The notes beneath the pieces are model-generated. The model ran no database searches and was not told the origin of the DNA. It was given only the letters and a program-made list of their open reading frames with translations. A stretch of DNA of 21,954 nt from Prevotella sp. (GTDB lineage Bacteria > Bacteroidota > Bacteroidia > Bacteroidales > Bacteroidaceae): positions 1 through 21,954 of the forward strand of contig JAEEZP010000215.1 of assembly GCA_016291915.1 (NCBI GenBank). Reading direction: 5' to 3'. This document shows positions 1 through 7,487 of the stretch, piece after piece (the stretch's first letter is position 1; each line of letters begins with the position of its first letter). Position numbers and translations under genes: made by a program.

Positions 1-690
1 ACCAAAGACGATCTCTGCATTACGCTCATCAAAACGGATGATCACATCACTGTCGTCTTTCTCCAGAATGTTCTTCAGGAGGTTAGCCGGTTTCTTCGGC
101 AGGATAAACGAGGTGGGAACCTCACTCTTCACGGTGAAGATCTTGTTACGCACCAACTTGTGACCGTCGCTTGCCACCAAGGCAAGAGCGTCGGGTGTAA
201 GGTCGAAGAAAATACCGTTCATCACCGGGCGCAGCTCCTCCGTGGCTGTCGCGAAGATAGAACGGGTGATATTCTCACACAAGACGGCCGACGGTATCGA
301 AAGGGTGGTAACGCCGTCGGGCATCACCGGCGTGGCAGGATATTGCTCTGCATTCTGTGCGGTAAAGCGATAAATACCGTTCTGATACATCACCTTGATA
401 GCGAAAGAACCCATGTCAACATCAAAGATCAGCGGCTGCTCCGGCAACTCCTTGACAGCACTGAGCACCGTCTGGTTGTTCACGGCAAACACACCCTCAC
501 CCTCACACTCATCCAGCGGGATAACGGTCTTCATGATATTCTCACTGTCTGAGGCCGTTACATACAACTGCTGGTTGGCTACCTCAAAGAGAAAGCAGTC
601 AAGAATGGCTAATGAGTTCTTACTGTTTATTACCTTCGATAAAGTTAAAAGACGACTGCTGAGCGTCGAACTGGATAATGTAAATCTCAT
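1..690 (-). CDS. dnaN: DNA polymerase III beta subunit (sliding clamp), N-terminal part, cut by the window edge
   Basis: The clamp encircles DNA and tethers polymerase III and repair proteins. I translated the minus strand from the ATG at 690-688: it is open for 230 codons to base 1. It starts MRFTLSSSTLSSRLLTLSKV and carries family-typical segments: LAILDCFLFEV (28-37), FTAQNAEQYPATP (about 109-121, the family's 'seFP..P' site), and RPVMNGIFFDL with ASDGHKLV (154-180), the start of domain 2. The family is about 370 residues, so roughly 60% is present and the C-terminal third domain lies beyond base 1. A Bacteroidota-type promoter sits 46 bp upstream of the start. The gene is divergent from the DUF3127 gene. 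No internal damage was seen. Confidence 0.96.
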   Translation of the reverse strand, partial: MRFTLSSSTLSSRLLTLSKVINSKNSLAILDCFLFEVANQQLYVTASDSENIMKTVIPLDECEGEGVFAVNNQTVLSAVKELPEQPLIFDVDMGSFAIKVMYQNGIYRFTAQNAEQYPATPVMPDGVTTLSIPSAVLCENITRSIFATATEELRPVMNGIFFDLTPDALALVASDGHKLVRNKIFTVKSEVPTSFILPKKPANLLKNILEKDDSDVIIRFDERNAEIVFG

Positions 691-735
691 TGGTATCTGT
701 TTTTTTATGTAATTTACTGTTTCTGAAACTGGTTA

Positions 736-767
736 CAAAAATACAAAAAAGCACTTAGCAAAACAAA
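736..767 (-). promoter_or_regulatory. Probable dnaN promoter (Bacteroidota -33/-7 type)
   Basis: Read on the minus strand, TTTG (767-764) is followed by 20 nt and then TATTTTTG (743-736), matching the known Bacteroidota consensus TTTG/TAnnTTTG. The leader to the dnaN ATG would be about 40 nt. The call is by consensus only; A/T-rich surroundings make chance matches possible. Confidence 0.55.
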
Positions 768-783
768 AAAAACACCTAAAAAA

Positions 784-815
784 TTTCTCTTTTTAGAACT
801 AATTTACTAATTTTG
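784..815 (+). promoter_or_regulatory. Probable promoter of the DUF3127 gene
   Basis: TAATTTTG at 808-815 matches the TAnnTTTG -7 element. TTTC at 784-787, 20 nt upstream, is a one-mismatch -33 element. The leader to the ATG at 912 would be about 90 nt. With the dnaN promoter at 736-767 it forms a divergent promoter region. Confidence 0.45.
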
Positions 816-911
816 CTATCGAAACAGTCGTACTCCTTTTTTATTTCAAAGAAATAACGGATGCAAAAACTGTTCATTACGTTGAAGAACAACTAATTAT
901 TTAAATATTTT

Positions 912-1349
912 ATGGAGATAGAAGGTAAAATCATCGCAGTCCTTCAGAAGCAGGAAGGCGTATCCGCCCGTACGGGTAACCACTGGGCCAGTCAGGAATA
1001 TGTTCTCGAGACACATGATCAGTTCCCAAGGAAATGCTGTTTCCGCATCTTTGGAGAAGAACGTATCAACAACATGAATATCCAGGTAGGGGAGGAGTTA
1101 AGAGTCAGCTTCGATATCGACGCCCGTGAATACAACGGCCGTTATTTCAACACACTGACAGCATGGAAGGTCGATCGTATCGATCCGAATGCCGTGGCAG
1201 CACAGCCCGGTCAGTACGTACAGCAGCCACCCATGCCAGGTGCTTTCCCGCCGCCGCCCGCTCAGCCCGCTGGTCCTGCACAACCGCCCGTGAATGCCAC
1301 TCCGTTCCCACCGGCTCAGGAGAACAGCACAGACGATCTTCCGTTTTAA
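912..1349 (+). CDS. DUF3127 protein: OB-fold-like SSB-type protein with a DDLPF C-terminal tip
   Basis: A 145-residue protein with three parts. Residues 1-93 match the DUF3127 family of Bacteroidota (WASQEYVLETHDQFPRKCCF at 25-44, then the F-D-I-D-A-R-E-Y-N-G-R-Y-F-N stretch near 67-80), predicted to be a small beta barrel. Residues 94-135 are a Pro/Ala/Gln-rich, probably disordered linker. The last residues, ENSTDDLPF, form an acidic tip with terminal Pro-Phe like that of bacterial SSB proteins (E. coli SSB ends DDDIPF). The folded-domain/linker/tip layout is that of SSB, so I infer single-strand nucleic-acid binding and recruitment of replication or repair partners; this is not proven for the family. 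It is divergent from dnaN and followed by a strong terminator. Confidence 0.85.
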   Translation: MEIEGKIIAVLQKQEGVSARTGNHWASQEYVLETHDQFPRKCCFRIFGEERINNMNIQVGEELRVSFDIDAREYNGRYFNTLTAWKVDRIDPNAVAAQPGQYVQQPPMPGAFPPPPAQPAGPAQPPVNATPFPPAQENSTDDLPF

Positions 1350-1358
1350 AAGATAATC

Positions 1359-1392
1359 AATCAGCCCTTCAACGAGGGCTGATTCTTTTTTT
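1359..1392 (+). terminator. Rho-independent terminator of the DUF3127 gene
   Basis: A perfect 10-bp stem (AATCAGCCCT at 1359-1368 with AGGGCTGATT at 1375-1384) and a 6-nt loop are followed by a T-rich run to 1392. It starts 10 nt after the TAA. Confidence 0.9.
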
Positions 1393-1660
1393 ATTATACT
1401 GATCGGCTACAGAACGATTTCGAAAGATGAATCCTTCGGATACCTTTATATTATAAATGAGGGTGAGCATTATAATATAATGTATTTTTTCTCTTGTTAA
1501 TAGGGGTCGTTTTACCTTTTTACTTTTTACCTTTTCATAAATTGTTGTTATCGTGATGGTTACAACAAACATCGTCTTTTGAGGTAAATTGACCATTCAG
1601 TGATCCATTTCTACTGGCGTTACGCAACAACATATCGCTATTGCTACTTTTGAGTTTGTA

Positions 1661-1723
1661 ACTCGTAGGGGTAGGGTTCATCCCTACCCGCATCACGGGC
1701 AGACATGAAGTCTGCCCCTACAA
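1661..1723. repeat. Paired-hairpin intergenic repeat, copy 1
   Basis: It contains two perfect 8-bp hairpins, GGGTAGGG-ttcat-CCCTACCC and GGGCAGAC-atgaa-GTCTGCCC. These are bracketed by gtagggg and cccctac, which could pair as an outer stem, giving a cruciform or three-way fold. The same unit recurs at 1816-1880, almost identical except for the spacer between the hairpins (gcatcac here, ggttacaac there). Confidence 0.85.
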
Positions 1724-1772
1724 TTTGATGAGAAACGATGCGTAACGAATCGAACACCCCACCCCCAGCCGT

Positions 1773-1795
1773 GGGGGCGGGGCCGGGGGCGGGGG
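1773..1795 (+). other. Potential G-quadruplex motif
   Basis: Four G-runs of 5, 4, 5 and 5 are separated by 1-, 2- and 1-nt loops. This satisfies the usual intramolecular quadruplex pattern with very short loops. C-runs on both sides (1757-1766 and 1796-1800) could instead pair with it as a hairpin. Confidence 0.6.
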
Positions 1796-1815
1796 CCCCC
1801 ACTTGTGGCATGTAA

Positions 1816-1880
1816 ACTCGTAGGGGTAGGGTTCATCCCTACCCGGTTACAACGGGCAGACATGAAGTCTGCCCCTACAA
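1816..1880. repeat. Paired-hairpin intergenic repeat, copy 2
   Basis: Same two hairpins and outer stem as the copy at 1661-1723, separated by a slightly longer spacer. It is framed by nested inverted repeats: taaactcg (1813-1820) with cgagttta (1897-1904), then the 19-bp pair at 1740-1758 and 1913-1931. Confidence 0.85.
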
Positions 1881-1958
1881 GTTGACAACGAGTAAACGAG
1901 TTTAACTTCTCCGGTGTTCGATTCGTTACGCTAAACTCTAAAATCTAACCCCTACACT

Positions 1959-3932
1959 CTATCTCTTTTCTTTGATAAATCCGTGGCGGTAGGCGTAGAG
2001 GAGTTTCTTCAGGTCCTCGATCTGCTCTTTGAGTTCCTTACCCTTGTCGGTATCGGCCACCAGCATACGGTGGGATGACATCTCGATGATCTGTGTCGTG
2101 CCCTTGATATCGGCGCCGGTGACCACCACTTCCTCGGCACTGGTGAACGGCTCGTGCTGTACGAGCTCAAAGCCACGGCTGTGATAGACGAGCGTATAGC
2201 CGGCAATACCTGTCTCCTTGTGATAAGCCCGTGAGAAACCACCGTCGATCACCATCAGCTTGCCATTGGCCTTGATGGGATTCTCACCCTTCATCACATG
2301 AACAGGCACATGACCGTTGATGATATGACGGTGAGGACCTTTCACATCGAAGGAGTCGAGGATCTTGTCGATCACCTCCTCATTGTCGCGCATCTTGAAG
2401 AACACGCCTTTCTCTTCCTTATGCGTGGCTTTGTCGGTGAGGAAATAACGCTCGAAGGTAGCCATCTTCGACTTGTCGAAGAGGGTAGAGTCGGGGCCGC
2501 ACCACAGATAGAGGAAATAGTCGATGGCATACTCTTTCTCCTTCGGATCGGAGTCGGTCTGGAAAGCAGAGCGTATGAGCATACCGGTATAGTGCAGCAG
2601 ATCCTTGCCACTGTATTTCTTCCCTTCATAGAGCTCCACCTCCTTCAGACTGCCGTCTTCGTTCAAGGGCACGGAAGCATGGAAGAGGAGATTGTTGTTA
2701 TATACCGCATACATACAACCATGACTGAGGATAGCACGCATATGCTTGTGCAGCTTCTCACTGACCATGAACGACTCGTGAAGCTGACGGAGCACCTTCG
2801 CTTCTTCCTCGGTCAACCGGTTGGGATCCTGCGGATCGACGGTCGGGAAATGACAGCTGGTCATCGGATATTCGACACCGTCCACCTTACAGGTGCCCTT
2901 CTCAAAGTCAACAAAGTTGAATAGGGCGCGGTCTTGCATCTTCCACTTCGGGTGTTTGTTGAACAGGGCGGCCTCCACCTTAAACTGTATCACGGCGATG
3001 GCTTTATGCATCTTGGCAATCTGTTGCTTCTGACGTTCTCCTATCTCATTGTTCTTCGGCATGAACTCCTGACAAGGATCATCGGCATACGCCTCCATGG
3101 CAAACGACAGCAGCGGCATGAGGTTGATGCCATAACCGTCTTCCAAGGTGCCGAGGTTGGCGTAGCGCAGGGAGATACGCAGCACATTACAGATACAGGC
3201 ATCGTTTCCCGCACTGGCACCCATCCACAGGATATCATGGTTTCCCCACTGGATATCCCAGCTGTGATAATAGCGTAGGGTGTCCATGATGATGTGGGCA
3301 CCGGGCCCGCGGTCATAGACATCACCGAGCACATGTAACTGGTCGATGGCCAACCGCTGGATGACGTTACAGATGGCGATGATGAAGTCGTCGGCTCTTC
3401 CTGTGGAGATGATCGTGTCGATGATCGTACTCACGTAGGCAATCTTGTTCGCATCGTCAATACGTTCGTGAAGGAGCTCTTGTATGATATACGAAAACTC
3501 CGGGGGGAGTGATTTCCTTACTTTCGAACGGGTATATTTGCTCGACACATCCCGACAGACTCGTACCAGTCGGTGGATCATGATCTGGTACCATTCGTCC
3601 ATGTCTTCTTCCTGTGCCTTGATCAACTCCAGTTTCTGCTCGGGATAGTAGATCAGGGAACAGATCTCCCGTTTGATACTTTCACGTATCTCATTGCCAA
3701 ACAGATCGTTAACCTTCCTTTTGATGTTTCCGGAAGCATTCTTCAGGATATGGAGAAAAGCCTCATACTCACCATGGATGTCGGCCACAAAGTGCTCTGT
3801 ACCCTTGGGCAGGTTCAGGATGGCTTGAAGGTTGATAATCTCTGTACTCGCCATGGCTATCGTCGGATAGGTGTTGGCAAGCAGCTGTAGGTATCGGATA
3901 TCTTTTCCGATTTCATCATGCATGTTACTCAT
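1959..3932 (-). CDS. fbp: Fructose-1,6-bisphosphatase, class III
   Basis: Hydrolyses fructose 1,6-bisphosphate to fructose 6-phosphate in gluconeogenesis, in the cytoplasm. The product is 657 residues, the usual size for this class. Its calcineurin-like metallophosphatase motifs are in order: DIHGEYEAF (51-59), GDVYDRGP (203-210), GNHD (230-233), INGHVPV (538-544) and VIDGGFSRAYH (561-571), so the metal and phosphate ligands look intact. The ATG at 3930-3932 overlaps the TGA of the upstream gene as ATGA, pointing to translational coupling; a second Met at residue 4 is an alternative start. It is last in the lysC-to-fbp run. Class III enzymes are common in Bacteroidota and Firmicutes and distinct from the E. 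coli class I enzyme. Confidence 0.96.
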   Translation of the reverse strand: MSNMHDEIGKDIRYLQLLANTYPTIAMASTEIINLQAILNLPKGTEHFVADIHGEYEAFLHILKNASGNIKRKVNDLFGNEIRESIKREICSLIYYPEQKLELIKAQEEDMDEWYQIMIHRLVRVCRDVSSKYTRSKVRKSLPPEFSYIIQELLHERIDDANKIAYVSTIIDTIISTGRADDFIIAICNVIQRLAIDQLHVLGDVYDRGPGAHIIMDTLRYYHSWDIQWGNHDILWMGASAGNDACICNVLRISLRYANLGTLEDGYGINLMPLLSFAMEAYADDPCQEFMPKNNEIGERQKQQIAKMHKAIAVIQFKVEAALFNKHPKWKMQDRALFNFVDFEKGTCKVDGVEYPMTSCHFPTVDPQDPNRLTEEEAKVLRQLHESFMVSEKLHKHMRAILSHGCMYAVYNNNLLFHASVPLNEDGSLKEVELYEGKKYSGKDLLHYTGMLIRSAFQTDSDPKEKEYAIDYFLYLWCGPDSTLFDKSKMATFERYFLTDKATHKEEKGVFFKMRDNEEVIDKILDSFDVKGPHRHIINGHVPVHVMKGENPIKANGKLMVIDGGFSRAYHKETGIAGYTLVYHSRGFELVQHEPFTSAEEVVVTGADIKGTTQIIEMSSHRMLVADTDKGKELKEQIEDLKKLLYAYRHGFIKEKR

Positions 3933-5071
3933 TGTACATTAAGGTTATGTAGTGATTGAATTATTTTTTTTGTTCTTTTATTATCCCGGGGGTCGAAGGG
4001 CATGAACCCTTCCTGTAGCCCCAGGCTGTCGTGAAGGATCTGCAGCATACTCTCCGTGAAATGATGCAGTTTGAGATGCTTCAGCATGCGGGTAACCTTA
4101 TCTTCATCATAGTCGGTATATCTCAGGACCTTATATAGATCGACGAGATGCCGCTTGCTGAGTGTCTTTTGTTTTAACTCGTGAGAGAGGTTGATGATAG
4201 CCTGGCAGACCGTCAACTCCGCATCCGAGGGGCTCTCGTCCCTGCGGATCGTCTCGAAGGATGCTTTGGTCAGCGGATTCTTGATATGTATCTGTTGGGT
4301 TTCCAACATCTCCTTGTTTTTGGACAGGGTAGGGGCGAAACGCTCGATACTGCCGGTGTTCACCATCGGTGAGCGTTGCAGCTGCTGTGCACCTTTCTCC
4401 ACGATGTCCGTGATACCCTCTTCCTCGGCATGCAGACAGATACGTCGCCAGGAGGTATCCGACAGCTGGGAATACGTTATGTTTTCTGCTGTTGTGGATA
4501 AGCCAGCCTGTAGGAGGTATTGCTCGGCACGTTTCTCCTCCTCTGTCATCAGGAAGAAAGCATTGCTGTCGATCACCTTCTGATATAAAGCCATCATCCG
4601 CCGGGCCATCTCCTCAGGTGTTATCGTCTTCGTGATCAGGGCGTTGTCAATCTGCCCCAGACGGTCATTCCAGTGGATGGCTGTCATACGCCGCATCTCC
4701 ATCGGACCGTCCACCTGGATGGCATCGGCCTTGGTGATAGCCTGATGCTGCCCTAATACCAGCAACGGGATCTTCTGCAGGTAGAAATGGTCCTTGAGGT
4801 GCCACGGCTGCATCTTCCCGTGGAGCGACAGCAGGTGGGGGAGATGCTCCCGGATAGTCAGTTGCTGAACCCTGTAGCCGGTGATGTCCCAGCAGGCGTG
4901 GATATGTACGATGTCGGGACGCTGTTCACGGATCTTTTTCTTAAACTGTGAGAGGGAATACACCACATCCACCTCAGCGTTCTTGCTCAACGCTGTGGTC
5001 AGCATCGACAGATAGTCAGCCAGGAACCCTGCCGAAACCTCTTTCTGTGGTATGTAGTGTAATATTCTCAT
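3929..5071 (-). CDS. GT4-like protein with only the N-terminal glycosyltransferase half
   Basis: A 380-residue protein. Residues 1-90 resemble the N-terminal Rossmann half of GT-B glycosyltransferases (family 4-like): MRILHYIPQK start, PDIVHIHACWD at 52-62, SLHGKMQPW at 82-90. Beyond that I do not find the sugar-nucleotide-binding half, such as the E-x7-E segment or a glycine-rich turn. The remainder is charged and mostly helical-looking, with a KR-rich tail ending NLNVQ. It may be a divergent or non-catalytic member. It starts 40 nt after the upstream membrane glycosyltransferase, the gap holding a short tandem repeat, and overlaps fbp by 4 nt. Its substrate is unknown; a role with the neighbouring glycosyltransferase in envelope glycan synthesis is inference from position. 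Confidence 0.65.
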   Translation of the reverse strand: MRILHYIPQKEVSAGFLADYLSMLTTALSKNAEVDVVYSLSQFKKKIREQRPDIVHIHACWDITGYRVQQLTIREHLPHLLSLHGKMQPWHLKDHFYLQKIPLLVLGQHQAITKADAIQVDGPMEMRRMTAIHWNDRLGQIDNALITKTITPEEMARRMMALYQKVIDSNAFFLMTEEEKRAEQYLLQAGLSTTAENITYSQLSDTSWRRICLHAEEEGITDIVEKGAQQLQRSPMVNTGSIERFAPTLSKNKEMLETQQIHIKNPLTKASFETIRRDESPSDAELTVCQAIINLSHELKQKTLSKRHLVDLYKVLRYTDYDEDKVTRMLKHLKLHHFTESMLQILHDSLGLQEGFMPFDPRDNKRTKKIIQSLHNLNVQ

Positions 5072-5074
5072 AAA

Positions 5075-5100
5075 ACGTTAACGTTAACGGGAACGGGAAC
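5075..5100. repeat. Hexamer tandem repeat after the GT2-like gene
   Basis: Near-identical hexamers (cgttaa, cgttaa, cgggaa, cgggaa, then c) fill most of the 40-nt gap between the GT2-like stop codon and the next start. The same motif reappears at 10337-10362. Confidence 0.7.
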
Positions 5101-5111
5101 TCTAAACCAAC

Positions 5112-6293
5112 CTACAGCTTATGACTGATAAAGTCGTATTTGTCTGCCCGTGCATACTGAATCATATATTTGATGCGATGCCAGAGGATGGAAAGCTCAT
5201 AGAAGAAGATCTTCCAGGTGGGGATGTCTTCATGAAACCGTTGTATCACCTTCCTGGCAAAAACCGTTCGCAGGGTGACGGTGATACATCCTGCCACCAC
5301 GGATGTTCCCAGTAATACCCAGGGGTAGGGGTTGTCATGGTCTTTTACCAACAGTATCGCAGCCACTATGATGGCCGCCAGGATCAGCAGGTAGTTGACA
5401 TGCAGTGACAGCGTGTCGATATTGTTGATGAGCCGATGCAGGGGTGATCGTTGCAGATGCTTCCTCGACTCCATGTAATAGAGATGGGTGTTACGCCAGG
5501 TCTTCGTGGAGGGTGAGCATTCTACCGTATAAGCGGATGGGGAGAGCACCACGGCGGTGTTCCCCTTCTCAGCGTATTTATTGACGATGAAGTCGTACTC
5601 ACCACGGATATATTTCAGGTTGCCTTCATATCCCCGACCGTTCATGAACATTTCCTTCCGGAACAGCAGGTTGGTGCCGGCATGGCGGTAGGCCCTGCCC
5701 TTGATGGCTTGGCGGAACAGGTACAACTGATTGTACAACAGTTCGAAGCGTTTGTAGGCACTCGTATCGTCATCGTAGTTGGTGTATCCCATCACCATGT
5801 CGTGACCGTCCACACACTGGTGAGCCATCTCCCGCAGCCACCGGTCGGAAGAGGGGAGGCTGGAGGGTTCTGTCAGGCAAACCCACTCATGATGGGCTGC
5901 CTTCACACCCAGTGTCACAGCCAGTTTCTTCCTGCTCATATACCTGCTGCTGTCGGGAATGAAGGTGACGTACAGGTGCGGATATTTTGCCTGGAAACGT
6001 TTCAGCACATCATCCGTATTGTCTTCTCCTTTGCTGACGACCACGATCACCTCATATTGGGGATAGTCTTGCTCCAGCACGGTAGGGAGATGCCGCTCCA
6101 GTTCATGGGCATTGTCATGGGGAGTGATCACGAGAGAGAGTGGGGGAAGGGTTTCTTCCTCTTCCTCCTCAACGTCTGTCCCGATGTTTAGTTTCCTGCT
6201 TCTGAAAAAGATATTCACAAGCGGTGTAAGTAATGACAGCAGTAATAATACTGCTCCGGCGATAAGGATTATCTTATCAATATGTTCTACCAT
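5112..6293 (-). CDS. Membrane-anchored GT2-family glycosyltransferase, catalytic motif atypical
   Basis: With the start at ATG 6293-6291 the product is 393 residues. There is one N-terminal membrane segment (about 7-30), an acidic patch (41-47), a GT-A-like domain and two C-terminal membrane segments (about 298-316 and 324-345). Family features are PLSLVITPHDNAHELERHLP (51-70), YPQYEVIVVV (77-86), GTNLLFRKEMF (206-216) and a TWRN segment (265-268). Where GT2 enzymes usually have a DxD-type motif ('lTDADc.p') this protein has LTEPSSLPSS (140-149), and the acceptor-site ED region reads GEYD (231-234). An ATG at 6335 would add 14 residues read out of frame across the lysA 3' end; I prefer 6293, which overlaps the lysA stop by 7 nt. 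A role in surface glycan or lipid glycosylation is plausible; catalytic competence is uncertain. Confidence 0.75.
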   Translation of the reverse strand: MVEHIDKIILIAGAVLLLLSLLTPLVNIFFRSRKLNIGTDVEEEEEETLPPLSLVITPHDNAHELERHLPTVLEQDYPQYEVIVVVSKGEDNTDDVLKRFQAKYPHLYVTFIPDSSRYMSRKKLAVTLGVKAAHHEWVCLTEPSSLPSSDRWLREMAHQCVDGHDMVMGYTNYDDDTSAYKRFELLYNQLYLFRQAIKGRAYRHAGTNLLFRKEMFMNGRGYEGNLKYIRGEYDFIVNKYAEKGNTAVVLSPSAYTVECSPSTKTWRNTHLYYMESRKHLQRSPLHRLINNIDTLSLHVNYLLILAAIIVAAILLVKDHDNPYPWVLLGTSVVAGCITVTLRTVFARKVIQRFHEDIPTWKIFFYELSILWHRIKYMIQYARADKYDFISHKL

Positions 6294-7450
6294 AAAAGAT
6301 CTTCTGTTGTATATCCTTTCGGCAACTGTCTGCAATTATACTGAGAAGCCATAGCCTCTCCATAGGCACCGGCAGACCGCAGTGCCAGCAGATGACCGCG
6401 CTCACATCGGTTCAGATCGACGGCCTTGGCAAAGACATCACTTGACTCACAGATGGGGCCCACCACATCATAGGTTTCCTGCGGATCATCACAGGTGATA
6501 TTCTCTATCTTATGATATGCCTGATACAAGGCAGGACGGATCAGGTCTGTCATGCCCGCATCCACAATGGCAAACTGTTTGAAGTCACCTTGCTTGACGT
6601 AGAGCACCTTTGTGATCAGACTGCCGCATTGCGCCACCACGGCACGGCCCAGCTCAAAGTGTAGGGTCTGGTGGGGACGCAGCTTGAGGAACTTGGCGTA
6701 GGTCTTGAAGTAGGATTTGAAGTCGGGCACCGGCAAACGGTTGGGGTGATGATAGTCGATACCCAGGCCGCCACCCACATTGATATTCTCCACATGGATA
6801 TGATGGTTGTCCAACTGCTGCTGCAGGTCGTTGATCCTGTTGCAGAGGGCCTCAAAGTCACCCATGTCGAGTATCTGACTGCCGATATGGAAATGGAGCC
6901 CCACAAACTGCACGTTTTTCAGCGTCTTCGCATAGTCGATTACCCCTTCCATGTCACGCATCGTAATACCGAACTTATTCTCTGCCAATCCCGTTGTGAT
7001 ATTTGCATGTGTATGGGCACCTACATTGGGGTTGATGCGGAGGGCGATACGTGCCACCTTGTCTTGTTTGGCAGCCAGCTCGTTGATGACTTCCAGTTCG
7101 GGAATACTCTCTACGTTAAACGAGAAGATATTGTGCTTCAGGCCGGTGTTGATCTCCCAGTCGCTCTTTCCCACACCGGCAAAGACAATCTTACCGCCGG
7201 GGATGCCGGCAGCTATGGCAGCCTTGATCTCACCGCCGCTCACACAGTCGGCACCCAATCCTGACTGACTGATGATATTGAGGATCTTCGGGTTGGCATT
7301 CGCCTTGATGGCATAATGCACGCAAAACCCTCTGTAACGGCTGCTTTCCTCGATGATACTCCTCAGGGTTTGTCTTAGCAAGGCAGTATCGTAATAATAG
7401 AAGGGTGTCTCTATCTGCCGAAACTGCGTGATGGGAAATGTTCCTTTCAT
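6287..7450 (-). CDS. lysA: Diaminopimelate decarboxylase
   Basis: Decarboxylates meso-diaminopimelate to L-lysine, the last step of the pathway, using pyridoxal phosphate. The 387-residue protein has the alanine-racemase-type barrel, with the PLP lysine K49 in HYAIKAN (45-51). It also has HFHIGSQ (186-192), the phosphate-binding glycines VGGGLGIDY (225-233), and CESSDVF (334-340), whose Cys contributes to the partner active site in the dimer. Length and motifs are normal. It starts 37 nt after lysC, so the pair is very likely co-transcribed. Its stop codon overlaps the start of the membrane glycosyltransferase gene. Confidence 0.96.
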   Translation of the reverse strand: MKGTFPITQFRQIETPFYYYDTALLRQTLRSIIEESSRYRGFCVHYAIKANANPKILNIISQSGLGADCVSGGEIKAAIAAGIPGGKIVFAGVGKSDWEINTGLKHNIFSFNVESIPELEVINELAAKQDKVARIALRINPNVGAHTHANITTGLAENKFGITMRDMEGVIDYAKTLKNVQFVGLHFHIGSQILDMGDFEALCNRINDLQQQLDNHHIHVENINVGGGLGIDYHHPNRLPVPDFKSYFKTYAKFLKLRPHQTLHFELGRAVVAQCGSLITKVLYVKQGDFKQFAIVDAGMTDLIRPALYQAYHKIENITCDDPQETYDVVGPICESSDVFAKAVDLNRCERGHLLALRSAGAYGEAMASQYNCRQLPKGYTTEDLLW

Positions 7451-7487
7451 GAATCTTCTATATGCTTCACCAATGATTATTCACTTT

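Larger units (their letters stand above)
1740..1931. repeat. 19-bp perfect inverted repeat bounding a 192-bp unit
   Basis: GCGTAACGAATCGAACACC at 1740-1758 is the exact reverse complement of 1913-1931. The enclosed unit holds the G-tract and the second paired-hairpin repeat. No direct repeat flanking the unit is evident and there is no gene inside, so it may be a MITE-like or REP-like element, or simply nested palindromes. Confidence 0.7.
1350..1958. other. Non-coding region rich in repeats and hairpins
   Basis: About 600 bp with no convincing gene. From left to right it holds the terminator, an A/T-only 11-bp inverted repeat (1446-1456 with 1470-1480, 13-nt loop), a 'ttttacctttttactttttacctttt' low-complexity stretch near 1511-1537, two copies of a paired-hairpin repeat (1661-1723 and 1816-1880), a G-tract cluster (1773-1795) and a 19-bp inverted repeat (1740-1758 with 1913-1931). 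A 75-codon open frame on the minus strand runs across the terminator and is not credible as a gene. Confidence 0.8.

Noticed and set aside
1369..1596. 75-codon open frame on the minus strand
   Set aside because: It overlaps the DUF3127 terminator and low-complexity sequence, has no promoter, and its product resembles no family I know.
1661..1880. CRISPR array
   Set aside because: There are only two repeat units, each internally palindromic, with no set of unique same-length spacers and no cas gene nearby.
2298..2924. 208-codon plus-strand frame within fbp
   Set aside because: It is antisense to conserved Fbp motifs; a product of codon bias on the other strand.
6671..7264. 197-codon plus-strand frame within lysA
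   Set aside because: It is antisense to intact diaminopimelate decarboxylase motifs, with no independent support.
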